This document shows positions 33,013 to 43,668 of a stretch of 64,000 nucleotides of DNA, one piece after another. The stretch lies in NCBI RefSeq assembly GCF_030013905.1, contig NZ_CP124862.1:2669051-2733050 (forward strand), written 5' to 3'. The notes under the pieces are model-generated. The model was not told where the DNA came from, made no database searches, and saw only the letters and a program-made list of their open reading frames with translations. The stretch's first letter is position 1, and each line of letters opens with the position of its first letter. The stretch is from Petroclostridium sp. X23 (GTDB lineage Bacteria; Bacillota; Clostridia; SK-Y3). The position numbers and the translations under genes were made by a program.

Positions 33013-33783
33013 TTAATCCAATATCCGAACCCCATACTTTTCTGCCTCGGCTTTGATATCAGCAGGCAGCGGCCTTTCACACACCAATACATCTATATCT
33101 TCAAGATTGGCATATGTGAAAGTCATGTTTTTATTGATCTTGCGGGAATCAAGTAAAATCACAACTTTTTTGGCCCGCCGGACCACCTTTTTTTTCACTT
33201 CACATTCATAAACATTGGAAACCGTCAAGCCGCTTTCCGGTGATAAGCCGGAAGCGGACATAAACGCTATATCTATATTAATGCTATCGAGGTAAGATAC
33301 CGCATTCGGCCCGGATACCGACAAAGTATTCGGGTTGACATGTCCTCCAAGAGTGATAACGGTACAGTTTTGTTTTTTTAATAATTCCAAGGCAATATTG
33401 GCACCGCTTGTTACAATTGAAAAGCTTTCATCGGGAATCAGCTTCGCCAAACACATAATGGTGCTTCCAGCATCAAAATAAATGGACCTTCCTCTTTCAA
33501 CCAACGGCACTGCTTTTTCAGCTATTTTCAGCTTTGCTTCAATATGCTCGGCAGCCCGTCTTGAGTATTCATCTTCTTCGCCGGTGATCGCAGCTACCTT
33601 TTTGGCACTGACAGCTCCCCCGTGGGTTCGTATGAGATAACCTTCATTTTCGAGACTAATGAGGTCTCTCCTTAAAGTCATTACCGAAACCTCAGGAAAA
33701 AAGTCTTTTAGCTGCTGAAGTTGAACCTCACCTTTTTGTTCGAGCATTTCCAGTATCTGCTGCTGCCTTTCATTATTCACGTA
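33013..33783 (-). CDS. DeoR-family transcriptional regulator
   Basis: The protein has an N-terminal winged HTH (NNERQQQILEMLEQKGEVQLQQLKDFFPEVSVMTLRRDLISLENEGYLIRTHGGAV) and a C-terminal DeoR sensor domain with the IYFDAGSTIMCLAKLI and LGGHVNP motifs, which binds phosphorylated sugars or related ligands. I place the start at a GTG (33783) preceded by GGAG; an ATG at 33801 adds six residues. It is the last gene after the E2-E3-E1 operon in the same direction with an 80-bp gap, so it may regulate that operon. Confidence 0.88.
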   Translation of the reverse strand, partial: YVNNERQQQILEMLEQKGEVQLQQLKDFFPEVSVMTLRRDLISLENEGYLIRTHGGAVSAKKVAAITGEEDEYSRRAAEHIEAKLKIAEKAVPLVERGRSIYFDAGSTIMCLAKLIPDESFSIVTSGANIALELLKKQNCTVITLGGHVNPNTLSVSGPNAVSYLDSINIDIAFMSASGLSPESGLTVSNVYECEVKKKVVRRAKKVVILLDSRKINKNMTFTYANLEDIDVLVCERPLPADIKAEAEKYGVRILD

Positions 33784-33883
33784 ATCACTCTCCATAGCCA
33801 TGCAATATTATCACTTATTGACGATATTATTTTAGCATATTTTTGTCAATATGCAACATGAAGTTCACAGTAAAGGCAATTAT

Positions 33884-36355
33884 TTATACACCCAGTTTGT
33901 TGATTCTGATCTGTTCATTGGATGTAAAGTTATTATTCGCTACATGACCTTTAAGCGGTAGTATTTTTTCATGAATAGCATCCACGATCCATTCCGGCTG
34001 CGGGAAGAAGTATTCCTCTAATTCAAAGGCCGGAGTGATCCAGTTTCTCGCTCCCACAACTACCGGTGGCGCATCCAGATAGTCAAATGCAAGTTCACTG
34101 ATAGTCTGCGCCATGTCTTTCAGGTGTGAACCACGTTCGCAAGCATCACTGGTTAAAAGAATTCGTCCGGTCTTTTTTACCGATTCAATCACTTTTTCAT
34201 AATTAAACGGAACAATAGATCTTGCATCAATAATTTCAGCAAATATTCCATACTTTTCTTCCAATATCTTTGCTGCATCCAACGCACGATACAAAGTTGC
34301 GCCTATGGTCAGGATAGTGATATCCTTCCCTTCTTTTTTCACATCAGGTTCACCGATAGGAACCTCATAGTACCCTTCCGGTACTCCTTCCGTATGGAAT
34401 AATTCTCCTATATCATAAAGTCTCTGGCTTTCAAAGAATATCACCGGATCAGTTCCTGCCAAAGCGCTGTTCATTAAGCCTTTTGCATCATAAGGTGTAG
34501 CCGGGAATACCAACTTCAGACCCGGGATATGCGCACAGAGAGAAGTCCAATCCTGAGAATGCTGCGCACCGTATTTTGATCCTACAGATACCCTTACAAC
34601 CACCGGCATTTTTAAAACTCCGGCACTCATGGACTGCCATTTTGAAAGCTGGTTGAATATTTCATCACCGGATCTTCCAAGGAAATCGCAATACATCAGT
34701 TCTACTACCGCTCTTCCGCCGCACATGCCGTAACCTACCGCTGAACCGACGATGGCACCTTCTGAAATCGGGGAGTTAAATAGTCTATGGTATGGCAGTG
34801 CTTCCGTAAGTCCTCTATATACCGCAAAGGCGCCTCCCCAGTCTCTGTTTTCCTCACCATAAGCGATGAGTGTAGGATCGGTATAGAATTTATCGATCAT
34901 TGCTTCAAAAATCGCATCTCTGTATTGATACATCTTATTCTTGGAAACCGGGTTTCCATCTTGTACACCTACTCTGATCTTTCTGGCGATCTGCTGTACT
35001 CTTGGATTCTCCTCTTTCGACATGAGTACGTCACATTCACGGTCTTCCATTTTTTCTATCTTTTCGTTGGAGAACATCAGCTCTTCAATCTGTCTTGGTT
35101 TTTCAACCATATTCATTCTAGGGGATACACTGTCATCGGTTGCTAATTTACAGATCTTTGTAATTAATTCAACAGTGCTTTCCTGTATTTCAGCGAATTT
35201 ATCTTCTTTGCCGACTTTTGCGTCTATCAATGCTTTTTTGAAGGTGATGAGCGGGTCATGCTCCATCCATGCTTCGATCTCTTCTTTTGTTCTGTAGCTG
35301 GAAGCATCCGATGGTGAATGTCCTGTAAATCTGTAGGTCAGAGTATCCATTAATACCGGACCTCTTTTTTCTTCCAGTATCTTTTTCTTTCTCTTCATTG
35401 CATCGATCACTGCCAGCGGATTGTATCCGTCAACGCGTTCTGCGTGCATTTGCTCAGGATTTACACCTGCACCCACTCTTGCAAGGATATTATAACCCAT
35501 GGTTTCTCCGGCAGTCTGACCGCCCATACCATATTGGTTATTGAAGAAATTAAGAATAAAAGGAAGTCCTCCTTGATGCTCGCCTTCCCAAAGCGTCTTA
35601 TACTGATCCATTGCAGCCATACATAGACCTTCCCATACAGGACCGCAGCCCATGGCAGCATCTCCGATGTTTGCAATAACAAGACCTTTTTTCTTGTTTA
35701 CCTTTTTGTAAAGCGCAGCACCTACCGCAATATCTCCGGAACCGCCTACCAGCGCGTTATTAGGGTAAATACCGAAAGGCGTAAAGAACGCGTGCATGGA
35801 TCCGCCTAATCCTTTATGGAATCCTGTTGTACGGGCAAAGATTTCCGCAAGGGTACCGTAAACTAAAAAGTCTACTGCCAATTCCTTTACATCGTTCTTA
35901 TTCTTTTGTTTTCCTTCCACCACTTTGAGGATAGCACCATCAAAATACTTTTCCATGGTTTCCATCAGTTCTTTATCACTAAGCTTTTCAATTGCTGAAA
36001 GACCTTTTGCAAGAATTTCTCCATGGCTTCTGTGAGAACCGAAAATATAGTCATCCTTATCCAGGATATATGCCTGACCTACGGCAGAGGCTTCCTGACC
36101 GATTGACAAATGGGCAGGTCCCGGATGATTGTATTGTATTCCATTATACTCACTGGTAGTCTTGATGATATTGATCATACTTTCAAATTCACGTATAATG
36201 GTCATATCTCTGTATATTCTTAAGAAATCTTCTGTAGAGAAATTGTCTTTTTCTTCATCAATACTTTTATTGTATTGATTTACCGGGATGTCATTAAATT
36301 TCACCCATCCGCTTTTTCTGACTTCATTTGGATCAATATATAGTGATTTTGGCAT
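33884..36355 (-). CDS. 2-oxoacid dehydrogenase E1, alpha and beta subunits fused
   Basis: The 823-residue protein joins E1-alpha (about 1-470) and E1-beta (about 475-823). The alpha part has the thiamine-pyrophosphate motif GDAAMGCG (231) ... NN (272-273), [12 protein letters not shown] and the loop [20 protein letters not shown]. The beta part has the [27 protein letters not shown] and [22 protein letters not shown] segments. It decarboxylates a 2-oxoacid and passes the acyl group to E2. The sequence cannot tell pyruvate from acetoin or branched-chain acids. It is third in E2-E3-E1, 14 bp after E3. Separate E1 genes are the more common arrangement. Confidence 0.88.
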   Translation of the reverse strand: MPKSLYIDPNEVRKSGWVKFNDIPVNQYNKSIDEEKDNFSTEDFLRIYRDMTIIREFESMINIIKTTSEYNGIQYNHPGPAHLSIGQEASAVGQAYILDKDDYIFGSHRSHGEILAKGLSAIEKLSDKELMETMEKYFDGAILKVVEGKQKNKNDVKELAVDFLVYGTLAEIFARTTGFHKGLGGSMHAFFTPFGIYPNNALVGGSGDIAVGAALYKKVNKKKGLVIANIGDAAMGCGPVWEGLCMAAMDQYKTLWEGEHQGGLPFILNFFNNQYGMGGQTAGETMGYNILARVGAGVNPEQMHAERVDGYNPLAVIDAMKRKKKILEEKRGPVLMDTLTYRFTGHSPSDASSYRTKEEIEAWMEHDPLITFKKALIDAKVGKEDKFAEIQESTVELITKICKLATDDSVSPRMNMVEKPRQIEELMFSNEKIEKMEDRECDVLMSKEENPRVQQIARKIRVGVQDGNPVSKNKMYQYRDAIFEAMIDKFYTDPTLIAYGEENRDWGGAFAVYRGLTEALPYHRLFNSPISEGAIVGSAVGYGMCGGRAVVELMYCDFLGRSGDEIFNQLSKWQSMSAGVLKMPVVVRVSVGSKYGAQHSQDWTSLCAHIPGLKLVFPATPYDAKGLMNSALAGTDPVIFFESQRLYDIGELFHTEGVPEGYYEVPIGEPDVKKEGKDITILTIGATLYRALDAAKILEEKYGIFAEIIDARSIVPFNYEKVIESVKKTGRILLTSDACERGSHLKDMAQTISELAFDYLDAPPVVVGARNWITPAFELEEYFFPQPEWIVDAIHEKILPLKGHVANNNFTSNEQIRINKLGV

Positions 36356-36369
36356 TTTATTATCCCCCT

Positions 36370-37734
36370 TTAAAATTCAAAAATGGCTTCTCTTATGATT
36401 TCGCATACCGTCGGATGCGGGAATACCAATTCTTTAATATCGTTGACTCTCATCTCGGTCTCTATCATCAAGCCTGCGCCGTAGATGATTTCGGATGCAT
36501 AATTTCCGATCATATGCACACCGATCAGCTTTCTGTGTTTCTTATCGATGAGCACCTTGCATATGCCGTCTCCACCTTCATTTTCAGCTACATACCTGCC
36601 GCTGTACATCATGGAAAGTTTCGCAACCTCAAATTCAATGCCCTTCTGCTTCGCTGTTTCTTCTGTTTCACCTACACAACCCACTTCAGGATTGGTATAG
36701 ATAACCGCAGGGATGGCGTTATATCTCATGATATCTTTTTTACCCAGTATCGTGTTAATGCACACTTCCGCTTCACGATACGCGGTATGGGCCAACATGG
36801 AAGTTCCATTTACATCACCGGCAGCATACACTTCCGGAATGTTTGTCTTTCCCCGTTCATCCACCTTGATGCTACCCCGTTCGGTTTGTACTCCTATTTT
36901 TTCTAATCCTAGACCTTCGGTGACCGGTCTCCGGCCAATACTTAGCAATACCTTATCGGCTTCAACAGTGAAGGTCTGTCCATTGGATTCATATACAACG
37001 GCACCCGGTTTCACTTCAACCACTTTGCAACCCAACTTGAACGCTACACCTTTTTTCTCATAATTCTTCATTAGGATTTCGGAAATTTCTCCATCAGTAG
37101 GACCTGCAATTTTATTCAGCATTTCAATCACCGTAACGCTGCTTCCGGCAGAGTTGTAATAGGAAGCCATTTCAAGACCAATCACTCCGCCGCCCACAAT
37201 CACTAATGATTTAGGCACTTCCTTTAATTCGAGGACTTCCCTATTGGTAAGCACATAGCCATTATCGATTCCTTCTTTCACTCCCGGAATAGGCGGAACA
37301 ATAGGGGCTGAACCTGTTGCTATTAATAAGCGCTTGCCGCTGTAGGTGTCTTTGTCTACCTTTACCTCATATCCTTCGGTATTTTTACCGGTAATTTCTG
37401 CTATACCGTCAACTACTACTACCTTGTTTTTCTTAAGTTTTCCCTTCACCCCGGTTACAAGGGTTTTAATAACTTTGTTCTTTCTCGCCATCACGGCAGC
37501 GTGGTCAAGTGTTACCTTTCCCGCAATAACACCATATTTTGCTCCGTGGCGGGCATTATCAAAAACCTTGGCTGAGTACAGAAGTGCTTTGGAAGGTACG
37601 CAGCCTTCGTTCAAACAAACGCCTCCAACCGACCTTTTCTCAATTAATAATGTGCTCAAACCGGCATGGCCTGCTCTTTCAGCAGCCAAATAGCCCGCCG
37701 GGCCTCCGCCAATAACAATTAAATCGTATGTCAC
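36370..37734 (-). CDS. lpdA: Dihydrolipoyl dehydrogenase (E3)
   Basis: The 454-residue flavoprotein has the FAD motif [16 protein letters not shown], the redox disulphide [13 protein letters not shown], the NAD motif [20 protein letters not shown], the second FAD motif [21 protein letters not shown], and the C-terminal active-site pair [13 protein letters not shown]. It reoxidises the E2 lipoyl group with NAD+. It lies between E2 (14 bp upstream) and E1 (14 bp downstream). The GGGGC-type spacing and GTGATAC before the ATG fit an operon. Confidence 0.95.
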   Translation of the reverse strand: MTYDLIVIGGGPAGYLAAERAGHAGLSTLLIEKRSVGGVCLNEGCVPSKALLYSAKVFDNARHGAKYGVIAGKVTLDHAAVMARKNKVIKTLVTGVKGKLKKNKVVVVDGIAEITGKNTEGYEVKVDKDTYSGKRLLIATGSAPIVPPIPGVKEGIDNGYVLTNREVLELKEVPKSLVIVGGGVIGLEMASYYNSAGSSVTVIEMLNKIAGPTDGEISEILMKNYEKKGVAFKLGCKVVEVKPGAVVYESNGQTFTVEADKVLLSIGRRPVTEGLGLEKIGVQTERGSIKVDERGKTNIPEVYAAGDVNGTSMLAHTAYREAEVCINTILGKKDIMRYNAIPAVIYTNPEVGCVGETEETAKQKGIEFEVAKLSMMYSGRYVAENEGGDGICKVLIDKKHRKLIGVHMIGNYASEIIYGAGLMIETEMRVNDIKELVFPHPTVCEIIREAIFEF

Positions 37735-37748
37735 AGTATCACCTCTTC

Positions 37749-39119
37749 CTACTTCACCAACATAATGCTGAAGTTTTCAAGATTCTTCTTCAATTCCTGC
37801 AGGAATTTTGCCGCAGGCGCTCCATCCAGTGCTCTATGGTCAAAAGTAAGGGATAATCCCATTGCCGGATAGAACTCATACTCTCCGTCAACCTCTCTTG
37901 CTTTCTGTACGATGGTATTTACACCCAGTATTCCGGTCTGCGGCGGATTAAGTACAGGCGTAAAGCTTTCAACATCCAATGTTCCAAGATTGGTCACCGT
38001 GAAGCTTCCTCCCTTTAACACATCCGGATTGATGGTTCCTGACTGGCAGTCTTTCACCAATTTCTTAGTCTCTTTCGATATTTCATTTAATGATTTCAGG
38101 TTTGCATTGAATATATTAGGTACCATCAACCCTCTTTCAGTATCCACAGCAACACCCAGATTTACATTTCTGAAGTATAACATTTTATCATCCAGAAAAT
38201 GCGCGTTTAGATCTTTATGACTCATCAACGTTCTTGAAACCGCATATAGAATAATATCATTTAACGTAATATTCTCAAGTCCCAGCCTGTCCTTGCCTTC
38301 TTTTAACTTCTTCCTGAAATTAAGGATATCCGTTGCATCAAAGGAAGCATTCAAAGTAAGCTGACAAGTAGAAGTGATGGAATGATGCATTGCTTTCGCA
38401 ATCACCTTTCTGATATTTGTAAGCTTCACTTCTTCGTAAAGAGGCTGCTGAGATTGTTCAGCCTGAACTGCATCTGTATTAGCAGGCACTGCACTCAGGT
38501 CTCCGGTTGTAATTCTTCCGCCTAATCCGGTACCTTGCGGCATTTGTCCCGCGCCGGCTTTCATAAATTCATCTCTTGCCGCGCCCGTCATTACATAACC
38601 GGACTCTTTGAGAGTTATAACATCCTGCTCAATAATTCTACCGTTAGGACCTGTTGGTAAAGCATAGCGGTAGTCCACCCCTGTTTTTTCTGCAAGATTT
38701 TTTGCTCTGGGAGATATCTTAATCTTATCTCCTGTATCTACAGCCATAGATATAATATCTTGGTTTGCAGATTCAGCTTTTTCCTCAACCTTCACTTCCG
38801 CTTGGCTTTGTTCTGATGGAGTTACTGCTTTTTCTTCTGCAACGGCTTGCGCATTAGGATTAAATTCATCGGTACTTTCACCCTCATTTCCTATTACACA
38901 AACATTCATTAAACAAGGGACATCGTCTCCTTCTTCAAAAAACACATCAAGAAGAGTTCCGCTGACCTTCGCCTCTTCATCAAAGCTCGCCTTATCTGTT
39001 TCATATGAAAATAGAACTTCTCCAACCTCAACCGGCTCCCCTTTTTGCTTGTACCATTTTGCTATAATACAGCTTTCTACCGATTGACCTTGTCTGGGCA
39101 TAATTACTACTGTAGCCAT
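37749..39119 (-). CDS. 2-oxoacid dehydrogenase E2, dihydrolipoamide acyltransferase
   Basis: The 456-residue protein has one lipoyl domain (1-80) with the lipoyl Lys in ETDKASF (43), an acidic linker, a peripheral-subunit-binding domain (ISPRAKNLAEKTGVDYRYALPTGPNGRIIEQDV, ~135-170), a second partial copy of that motif (GTGLGGRITTGDLSAV, ~200) and the acyltransferase core (225-456) with DHRALDGAPAAKFL near the end. It forms the multimeric core for E1 and E3. It is first in the operon. Confidence 0.9.
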   Translation of the reverse strand: MATVVIMPRQGQSVESCIIAKWYKQKGEPVEVGEVLFSYETDKASFDEEAKVSGTLLDVFFEEGDDVPCLMNVCVIGNEGESTDEFNPNAQAVAEEKAVTPSEQSQAEVKVEEKAESANQDIISMAVDTGDKIKISPRAKNLAEKTGVDYRYALPTGPNGRIIEQDVITLKESGYVMTGAARDEFMKAGAGQMPQGTGLGGRITTGDLSAVPANTDAVQAEQSQQPLYEEVKLTNIRKVIAKAMHHSITSTCQLTLNASFDATDILNFRKKLKEGKDRLGLENITLNDIILYAVSRTLMSHKDLNAHFLDDKMLYFRNVNLGVAVDTERGLMVPNIFNANLKSLNEISKETKKLVKDCQSGTINPDVLKGGSFTVTNLGTLDVESFTPVLNPPQTGILGVNTIVQKAREVDGEYEFYPAMGLSLTFDHRALDGAPAAKFLQELKKNLENFSIMLVK

Positions 39120-39523
39120 ATTGACCTCCCGTTAAAAGATTATTAATTGATTTGTAAACAACAAGCGATAGGTTCTGTTATTTTATTTCATTTAAATGTT
39201 AACATTTATCATTTATTAATTAAATAATATCATTTAATGTCATATACGTCAATAATAATTTTGTACATATTTACGATAATAGTAGTATTTGCGGACGACC
39301 ACAGGTCGTCCTACATTTTAAATAATATGAAAAAAACCTTAAAATCGAAATGCTTGTTAAAAAATGCTTGGAATCATCCTATATACTAGGAAATGAAAGT
39401 ATTATCCGTAATTTTGTGGCTATTTTTATTTTAAACAAATAGAGAGTATCAAAAACTACTTAAAAAGTAGTTTTATGACACTCTCATATATTTTTATCAC
39501 CTAAACATGATGAATTTTGTATT
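39120..39523. other. Intergenic region upstream of the E2 gene
   Basis: This 404-bp stretch holds a palindrome AAATGTT-AACATTT (39194-39207) in the probable E2 promoter region, a GTAGGG-type half hairpin (39291-39314, GTAGGACGACC / GGTCGTCC), and a long imperfect hairpin at 39441-39485 (GAGAGTATCA ... TGACACTCTC with inner AAAACTACTT/AGTAGTTTT) behind the kinase gene. No gene was seen. Confidence 0.6.
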
Positions 39524-40909
39524 CTACTTTGGTAATATTACTTTAAATTCGGTTCCTATATTCATTTCACTCTTAACTTCTATCCTGCCGCCATGGGCTT
39601 CAGCGATTGCCTTTGCAATTGTTAACCCTACCCCTGAGCCACCGGTCATTCTATTTCTGGATTTGTCCGCTCTATAGAACCTTTCGAAAATATACGGCAA
39701 ATCCTCCTGCCCAATTCCCTGTCCGGTATCTTTAACGATAATTTCTACCATGTCTTTGTTGCTTTCAACATCAACAAATACCTTCCCTTCTTTCGGTGTA
39801 TATTTCAATGCGTTAGAAAGCAAATTGACAAGAACCTGTCTCATTTTATCCGGGTCAGCGTGGATCATTTGTTTCCGTTGGGTATACTCAATGTTTATAC
39901 CTTTATTTCTAAACTGGCCTTGAAAATTTATAATGATTGAATGTATCATATCTCCAACATCAAATGTACTTTGATTCAGGGGAAGCTGTTCCCCTTCAAA
40001 CTTAGCCAAAAGATGCAGATCACCGATCATCTTATTTACTCTTATGATTTCTTCGTGACAGCTCTTTAATCTTTCTACTGTCGGCTTCCATATGCCATCT
40101 ACCATCGCTTCTATATGACTTTGCAGCGTGGTCATGGGTGTTCGCAGTTCATGCGCAACATCCGCAGTCAACCTTTTCCGCAAATTTTCCTGTACCTCAA
40201 GGGTTTTTGCCAGATCTTTCACTGCTGCTGTAAGATCCCGAATTTCCTTTGTATTTGAACGTTCTGCACTTTTTAGTGTATAGTCTCCTTTTGCGATCAT
40301 TTGTGCATCATGAATCACTCTTGTAATAGGTAAACTCAGCTTTTTTGAAATCACTGCCGCAAATAAAAGTGAGATAGTAAGTGCAAAAAGAGTGATCCAC
40401 AGTAATGCGATATTTAAATCATTAATAAAATGAAGGTCACTATCTGTAAAATAGAAGGGACCATAATATCCTATTTCAACACTTCCTACCTGGGTAAGCT
40501 TTCTCATCACAGGATATTCATCCACAACATATCCTCCCTGCCAATTAGGATATCTGCTCATCATGTTTCTAGCCATGTGGTAGATCATCTGCTGGCATAA
40601 ACCACTGTTGTGCTGGGTGGCATCCCAAATAACATCGCCTTGCGAACCTTTGATTTTTAAAATGAGCCCTTCTTCCAAACTACTTATGCCGATGGCTTCA
40701 ATGACATCCATTCGCCACTTATTACTATCGGTGTATTGCTGGCTAATACGCATTACTACTTCAGTATTTTTTTTCTTTTGATTTTCAATCACATATTCCC
40801 TGAAATTCTTTTCAAGCAAAAAATTTGCCAATACACCAATAGAAAGTACCAGCGTCACCGTAATCAACACAAAAGCCAATGATAATTTTGTTCGTAAACT
40901 CATTGTCAT
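39524..40909 (-). CDS. Sensor histidine kinase (ResE/BaeS type)
   Basis: The kinase has about 461 residues: a membrane helix near 5-25 (LSLAFVLITVTLVLSIGVL), an extracytoplasmic domain to about 160, a second helix (NIALLWITLFALTISLLFAAVIS), HAMP, HisKA (LTADVAHELRTPMTTLQSHIE) and HATPase with LLSNALKYTPKEG, DTGQGIG and GGSGVGLTIAKAIAEAHGG. The outer domain holds the Met/His-rich CQQMIYHMARNMMSRYPNW, a possible metal-binding stretch. GGTGG precedes the ATG at 40909, four bases past the response-regulator stop. Confidence 0.88.
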   Translation of the reverse strand: MTMSLRTKLSLAFVLITVTLVLSIGVLANFLLEKNFREYVIENQKKKNTEVVMRISQQYTDSNKWRMDVIEAIGISSLEEGLILKIKGSQGDVIWDATQHNSGLCQQMIYHMARNMMSRYPNWQGGYVVDEYPVMRKLTQVGSVEIGYYGPFYFTDSDLHFINDLNIALLWITLFALTISLLFAAVISKKLSLPITRVIHDAQMIAKGDYTLKSAERSNTKEIRDLTAAVKDLAKTLEVQENLRKRLTADVAHELRTPMTTLQSHIEAMVDGIWKPTVERLKSCHEEIIRVNKMIGDLHLLAKFEGEQLPLNQSTFDVGDMIHSIIINFQGQFRNKGINIEYTQRKQMIHADPDKMRQVLVNLLSNALKYTPKEGKVFVDVESNKDMVEIIVKDTGQGIGQEDLPYIFERFYRADKSRNRMTGGSGVGLTIAKAIAEAHGGRIEVKSEMNIGTEFKVILPK

Positions 40910-40913
40910 GCGA

Positions 40914-41609
40914 TCATCCACCCCCAAATTTATACCCAATACCGTGTACTGTTAGGATATATCTAGGATTCCGTGTGTTTTTCTCCAACTTCTGTCTTAG
41001 GTTTTTTATATGTGTGTCTATTGTCCTGTCATATCCGTCGTAATCTTCCCCTAAAGCCATATTCATCAGTTCTTCCCGGGTAAATACTTTCGAAGGGTAC
41101 TTCACCAATACCGCTAACAATTTATATTCTTTTGGAGTCAGATTCACCAGGCTGCCGTCTTTTCTGACTTCATGCCTGATATTATCAATAATCAGCTCAT
41201 CATTGTTAAATGATAGTACATTAAAAAGCGGCATCGGTTCTTCACCGCTTCTGCGCAGCAGCGCGATCACTCTGGCTACTAACTGCCTTGCACTGAACGG
41301 CTTAGTGATATAATCATCAGCCCCTATATCCAATCCTTTCAATATATCTTCTTCGTCAATCTTGGCTGTAAGCATCATAATAGGTACACGTGACTGTTTT
41401 CGAATCACTGTACAAATCTCTTCCCCTGAAACATCCGGCAGCATCAAATCCAGGATAATTAAAGATGGATGGACCTTTTGAAAAATTGAGAGAGCATCAT
41501 TCCCATTATATGCTTCATAAACATCAAAACCGCTGTTTTCAAGATAGGATTTAACAACTTCAACAATCTTCGGTTCATCATCTACTACAAGAATCTTTTT
41601 ACTGCTCAA
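40914..41609 (-). CDS. OmpR-family response regulator
   Basis: The regulator has a receiver domain (KKILVVDDEPKIVEVVKSYLENSGF; phospho-acceptor Asp in LIILDLMLPDVSG; LTAK and KPFSARQL) and a winged-helix trans-reg C domain (NLTPKEYKLLAVLVKYPSKVFTREELMNMALG, DRTIDTHIKNLRQKLEKN, GIGYKFGGG). The best start is a TTG at 41609 eight bases after GGGAGG; the ATG at 41627 overlaps that site. It precedes its kinase and follows the copper fusion gene by about 80 bp in the same direction, so it may control or be controlled with it. Confidence 0.92.
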   Translation of the reverse strand: MSSKKILVVDDEPKIVEVVKSYLENSGFDVYEAYNGNDALSIFQKVHPSLIILDLMLPDVSGEEICTVIRKQSRVPIMMLTAKIDEEDILKGLDIGADDYITKPFSARQLVARVIALLRRSGEEPMPLFNVLSFNNDELIIDNIRHEVRKDGSLVNLTPKEYKLLAVLVKYPSKVFTREELMNMALGEDYDGYDRTIDTHIKNLRQKLEKNTRNPRYILTVHGIGYKFGGG

Positions 41610-41693
41610 TACTGTTTCCTCCCTCATTTCTCACATAACGCTTTTTAAGGCTCGGACAGAGTATTCCCCCATCCGAACCTTAAGACTTGCTCT

Positions 41694-43547
41694 TCAACCA
41701 CAGCAGCCGCCTGTTCCACCCACAGGCTGAAACTGTTCTATCTCTTTTTTTATCTCTTCAATATTAATATTATTCACATCGTCCACTACTTTAACGTAGC
41801 CATTCAGCATTCGCATCCAGCAGCTAAAAGTAAAATCCGCTTCCGGAGTGAACTCTATGGCGTTTTCTCCATCCTTTAAACTAATGTTGGCATTGTACTC
41901 CGGAAAAATCAAGCGGTTGTTACAGTAATTCAGCTGTTCTCCATTGATATTCCACTTCGTTTTTACACCTTTTTGAAGTATGACAACAGCCGGAATAAAC
42001 CCTTCATCATTGATAGCAATGCTTACATTCTGTACACCATCATTGATTTCTCCTATGGCAATTTCATCGGTGGGTATATTACCGTTGGCAAACTTTTCTG
42101 CCGAACTGCCGGCTGAGCAGCATCCGCCTCCTCCAAACAATCCTGCCCCTCCGCTCTCTTTAGCCTGCTGAATATCAGCATCGGATACCTTGCTGATATC
42201 ATCCACAACTTTGATATTACTTGTAATCATCCCCATCCAACAAGTGTATGGTATATTTCCTTCTTCATCCGGCGTAAATTCAATAATATTATCTCCCGGT
42301 ACAAGTGTTTTTTGAAGACCATACTTTGGAATAGTCACAGGGCTATTACATCCATTTATGCTGTTCGCATCTGCTTGAATGGTCCATTTTACAGGAATCC
42401 CTTTTTGTACGATAATTGGCGAATACCGTCTTGATTGCAGTGTAGTTGTTACTAGCTGTACATCTCCTTCCACAACTGCCACATTTGCTAATTTTGGTGC
42501 TGCAAATGCAACGGAAATACCGGACAGGCTTAACCCTCTATTTAACATAATGACTCCCAGGATCATTACGAGGACGGCGCTTACTTTTAACATCTTATTT
42601 GTAAATTTGCCACTTAAGAAGGAACTGATTGCCCCAAACCCAAACATAAGCGGCACCGTGCCAACGCTGAACATAAGCATGGACAACGCGCCCGCCGCAA
42701 AACTCCCCGTCCCCAAAGCATATAACTGCATGGCTTGAAGCGGCCCGCAAGGCATCAACCCATTTAATAGTCCCACATAAAATGGTCCGTAATTTCCTTT
42801 ATTATTATATATCTTATTACCGAAAAATTTAGGCATTCTCGGGTTCAGTTTTCTAAGCCAGGGAAAAATATTCAGCATATTCAATCCCATAATCACCATA
42901 AATCCACCGGAAGCCACAGCAACAATCCCTTTTGCCGTTCCGGAGAAACTCACCACCGACCCTAATGCTCCAACAATCCCGCCTATTAAAGTATAGGATA
43001 CCACTCTTCCTGAATTATATAACAAGCTTGGCTTTAGCTTTGTAAGGTTTCCTTTCTCATTGCCTGTGTGATAAGCAACACACTGGGATAAATTAATTCC
43101 GCCGCACATTGCTATACAATGTAACGATGTTAATATACCTACCACAAAAAGAATACCATACCCCATAGACTGATCAATTTCCGGAATAAAATTGAACCCT
43201 ACCGTATTATTAATGATTGTATATGCAGCTAATAATAATATCCCAATCCCTAAGAGATGACTAATTTTCATTCTATCATCCGCCGGGTTTCCAGCATTGC
43301 CGTTCCTACCGACTGCAGACACACCATTCTCTTTCACCTTATAATGCAGTTTTTCTATAACACTTATAATGTTAGCAAGGTCTACTTTATCCGCATCATA
43401 ACTAATATCCACTCTGGAACTGCTGAAAGCAGCCTTCACGTATATTACCCCATCTATTTTTTTAAGGCTATTCTCTATCCTCATTTCACAACTGGTGCAG
43501 GTCATCCCATCAATCATAAACGTCTTCTGAATCACTCTTTGCGGCAT
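41694..43547 (-). CDS. Copper-handling fusion: HMA, SafE-type membrane domain, two cupredoxins
   Basis: The 617-residue protein has four parts. (1) An HMA domain (1-75) with GMTCTSC (Cys 17/20). (2) A membrane domain (~95-350) of the UreH/SafE-like sulfite-exporter family with SLHCIAMCGGIN (143-151) and GLMPCGPLQAMQLYALG (264-280), six or seven helices. (3) and (4) Two outward cupredoxin-like domains, ~363-448 (Cys400, CWM 436-438) and ~505-590 (Cys542, CWM 576-578). CC pairs at 475-476 and 615-616 end Gly-rich tails. The ligands suggest Cu(I)/Cu(II) binding; related proteins assist copper export or cuproprotein maturation. GGAGG precedes the ATG. Confidence 0.85.
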   Translation of the reverse strand: MPQRVIQKTFMIDGMTCTSCEMRIENSLKKIDGVIYVKAAFSSSRVDISYDADKVDLANIISVIEKLHYKVKENGVSAVGRNGNAGNPADDRMKISHLLGIGILLLAAYTIINNTVGFNFIPEIDQSMGYGILFVVGILTSLHCIAMCGGINLSQCVAYHTGNEKGNLTKLKPSLLYNSGRVVSYTLIGGIVGALGSVVSFSGTAKGIVAVASGGFMVIMGLNMLNIFPWLRKLNPRMPKFFGNKIYNNKGNYGPFYVGLLNGLMPCGPLQAMQLYALGTGSFAAGALSMLMFSVGTVPLMFGFGAISSFLSGKFTNKMLKVSAVLVMILGVIMLNRGLSLSGISVAFAAPKLANVAVVEGDVQLVTTTLQSRRYSPIIVQKGIPVKWTIQADANSINGCNSPVTIPKYGLQKTLVPGDNIIEFTPDEEGNIPYTCWMGMITSNIKVVDDISKVSDADIQQAKESGGAGLFGGGGCCSAGSSAEKFANGNIPTDEIAIGEINDGVQNVSIAINDEGFIPAVVILQKGVKTKWNINGEQLNYCNNRLIFPEYNANISLKDGENAIEFTPEADFTFSCWMRMLNGYVKVVDDVNNINIEEIKKEIEQFQPVGGTGGCCG

Positions 43548-43637
43548 ACAAATCCTCCCTGACGGCTTTAAAGCCGATATTATGGTGATATCATTATACC
43601 AGCAAGTTGTGAAGATTTTATGAAGAAATTCAGAAGA

Positions 43638-43668
43638 ACAAAAAGAGAAGAGTATCTTACTCTTCTCT
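43638..43668 (-). terminator. Terminator after the VOC gene
   Basis: Perfect ten-base arms AGAGAAGAGT and ACTCTTCTCT (43644-43653, 43659-43668) are followed on the minus strand by TTTTTG. The stem abuts the stop codon. Confidence 0.9.
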
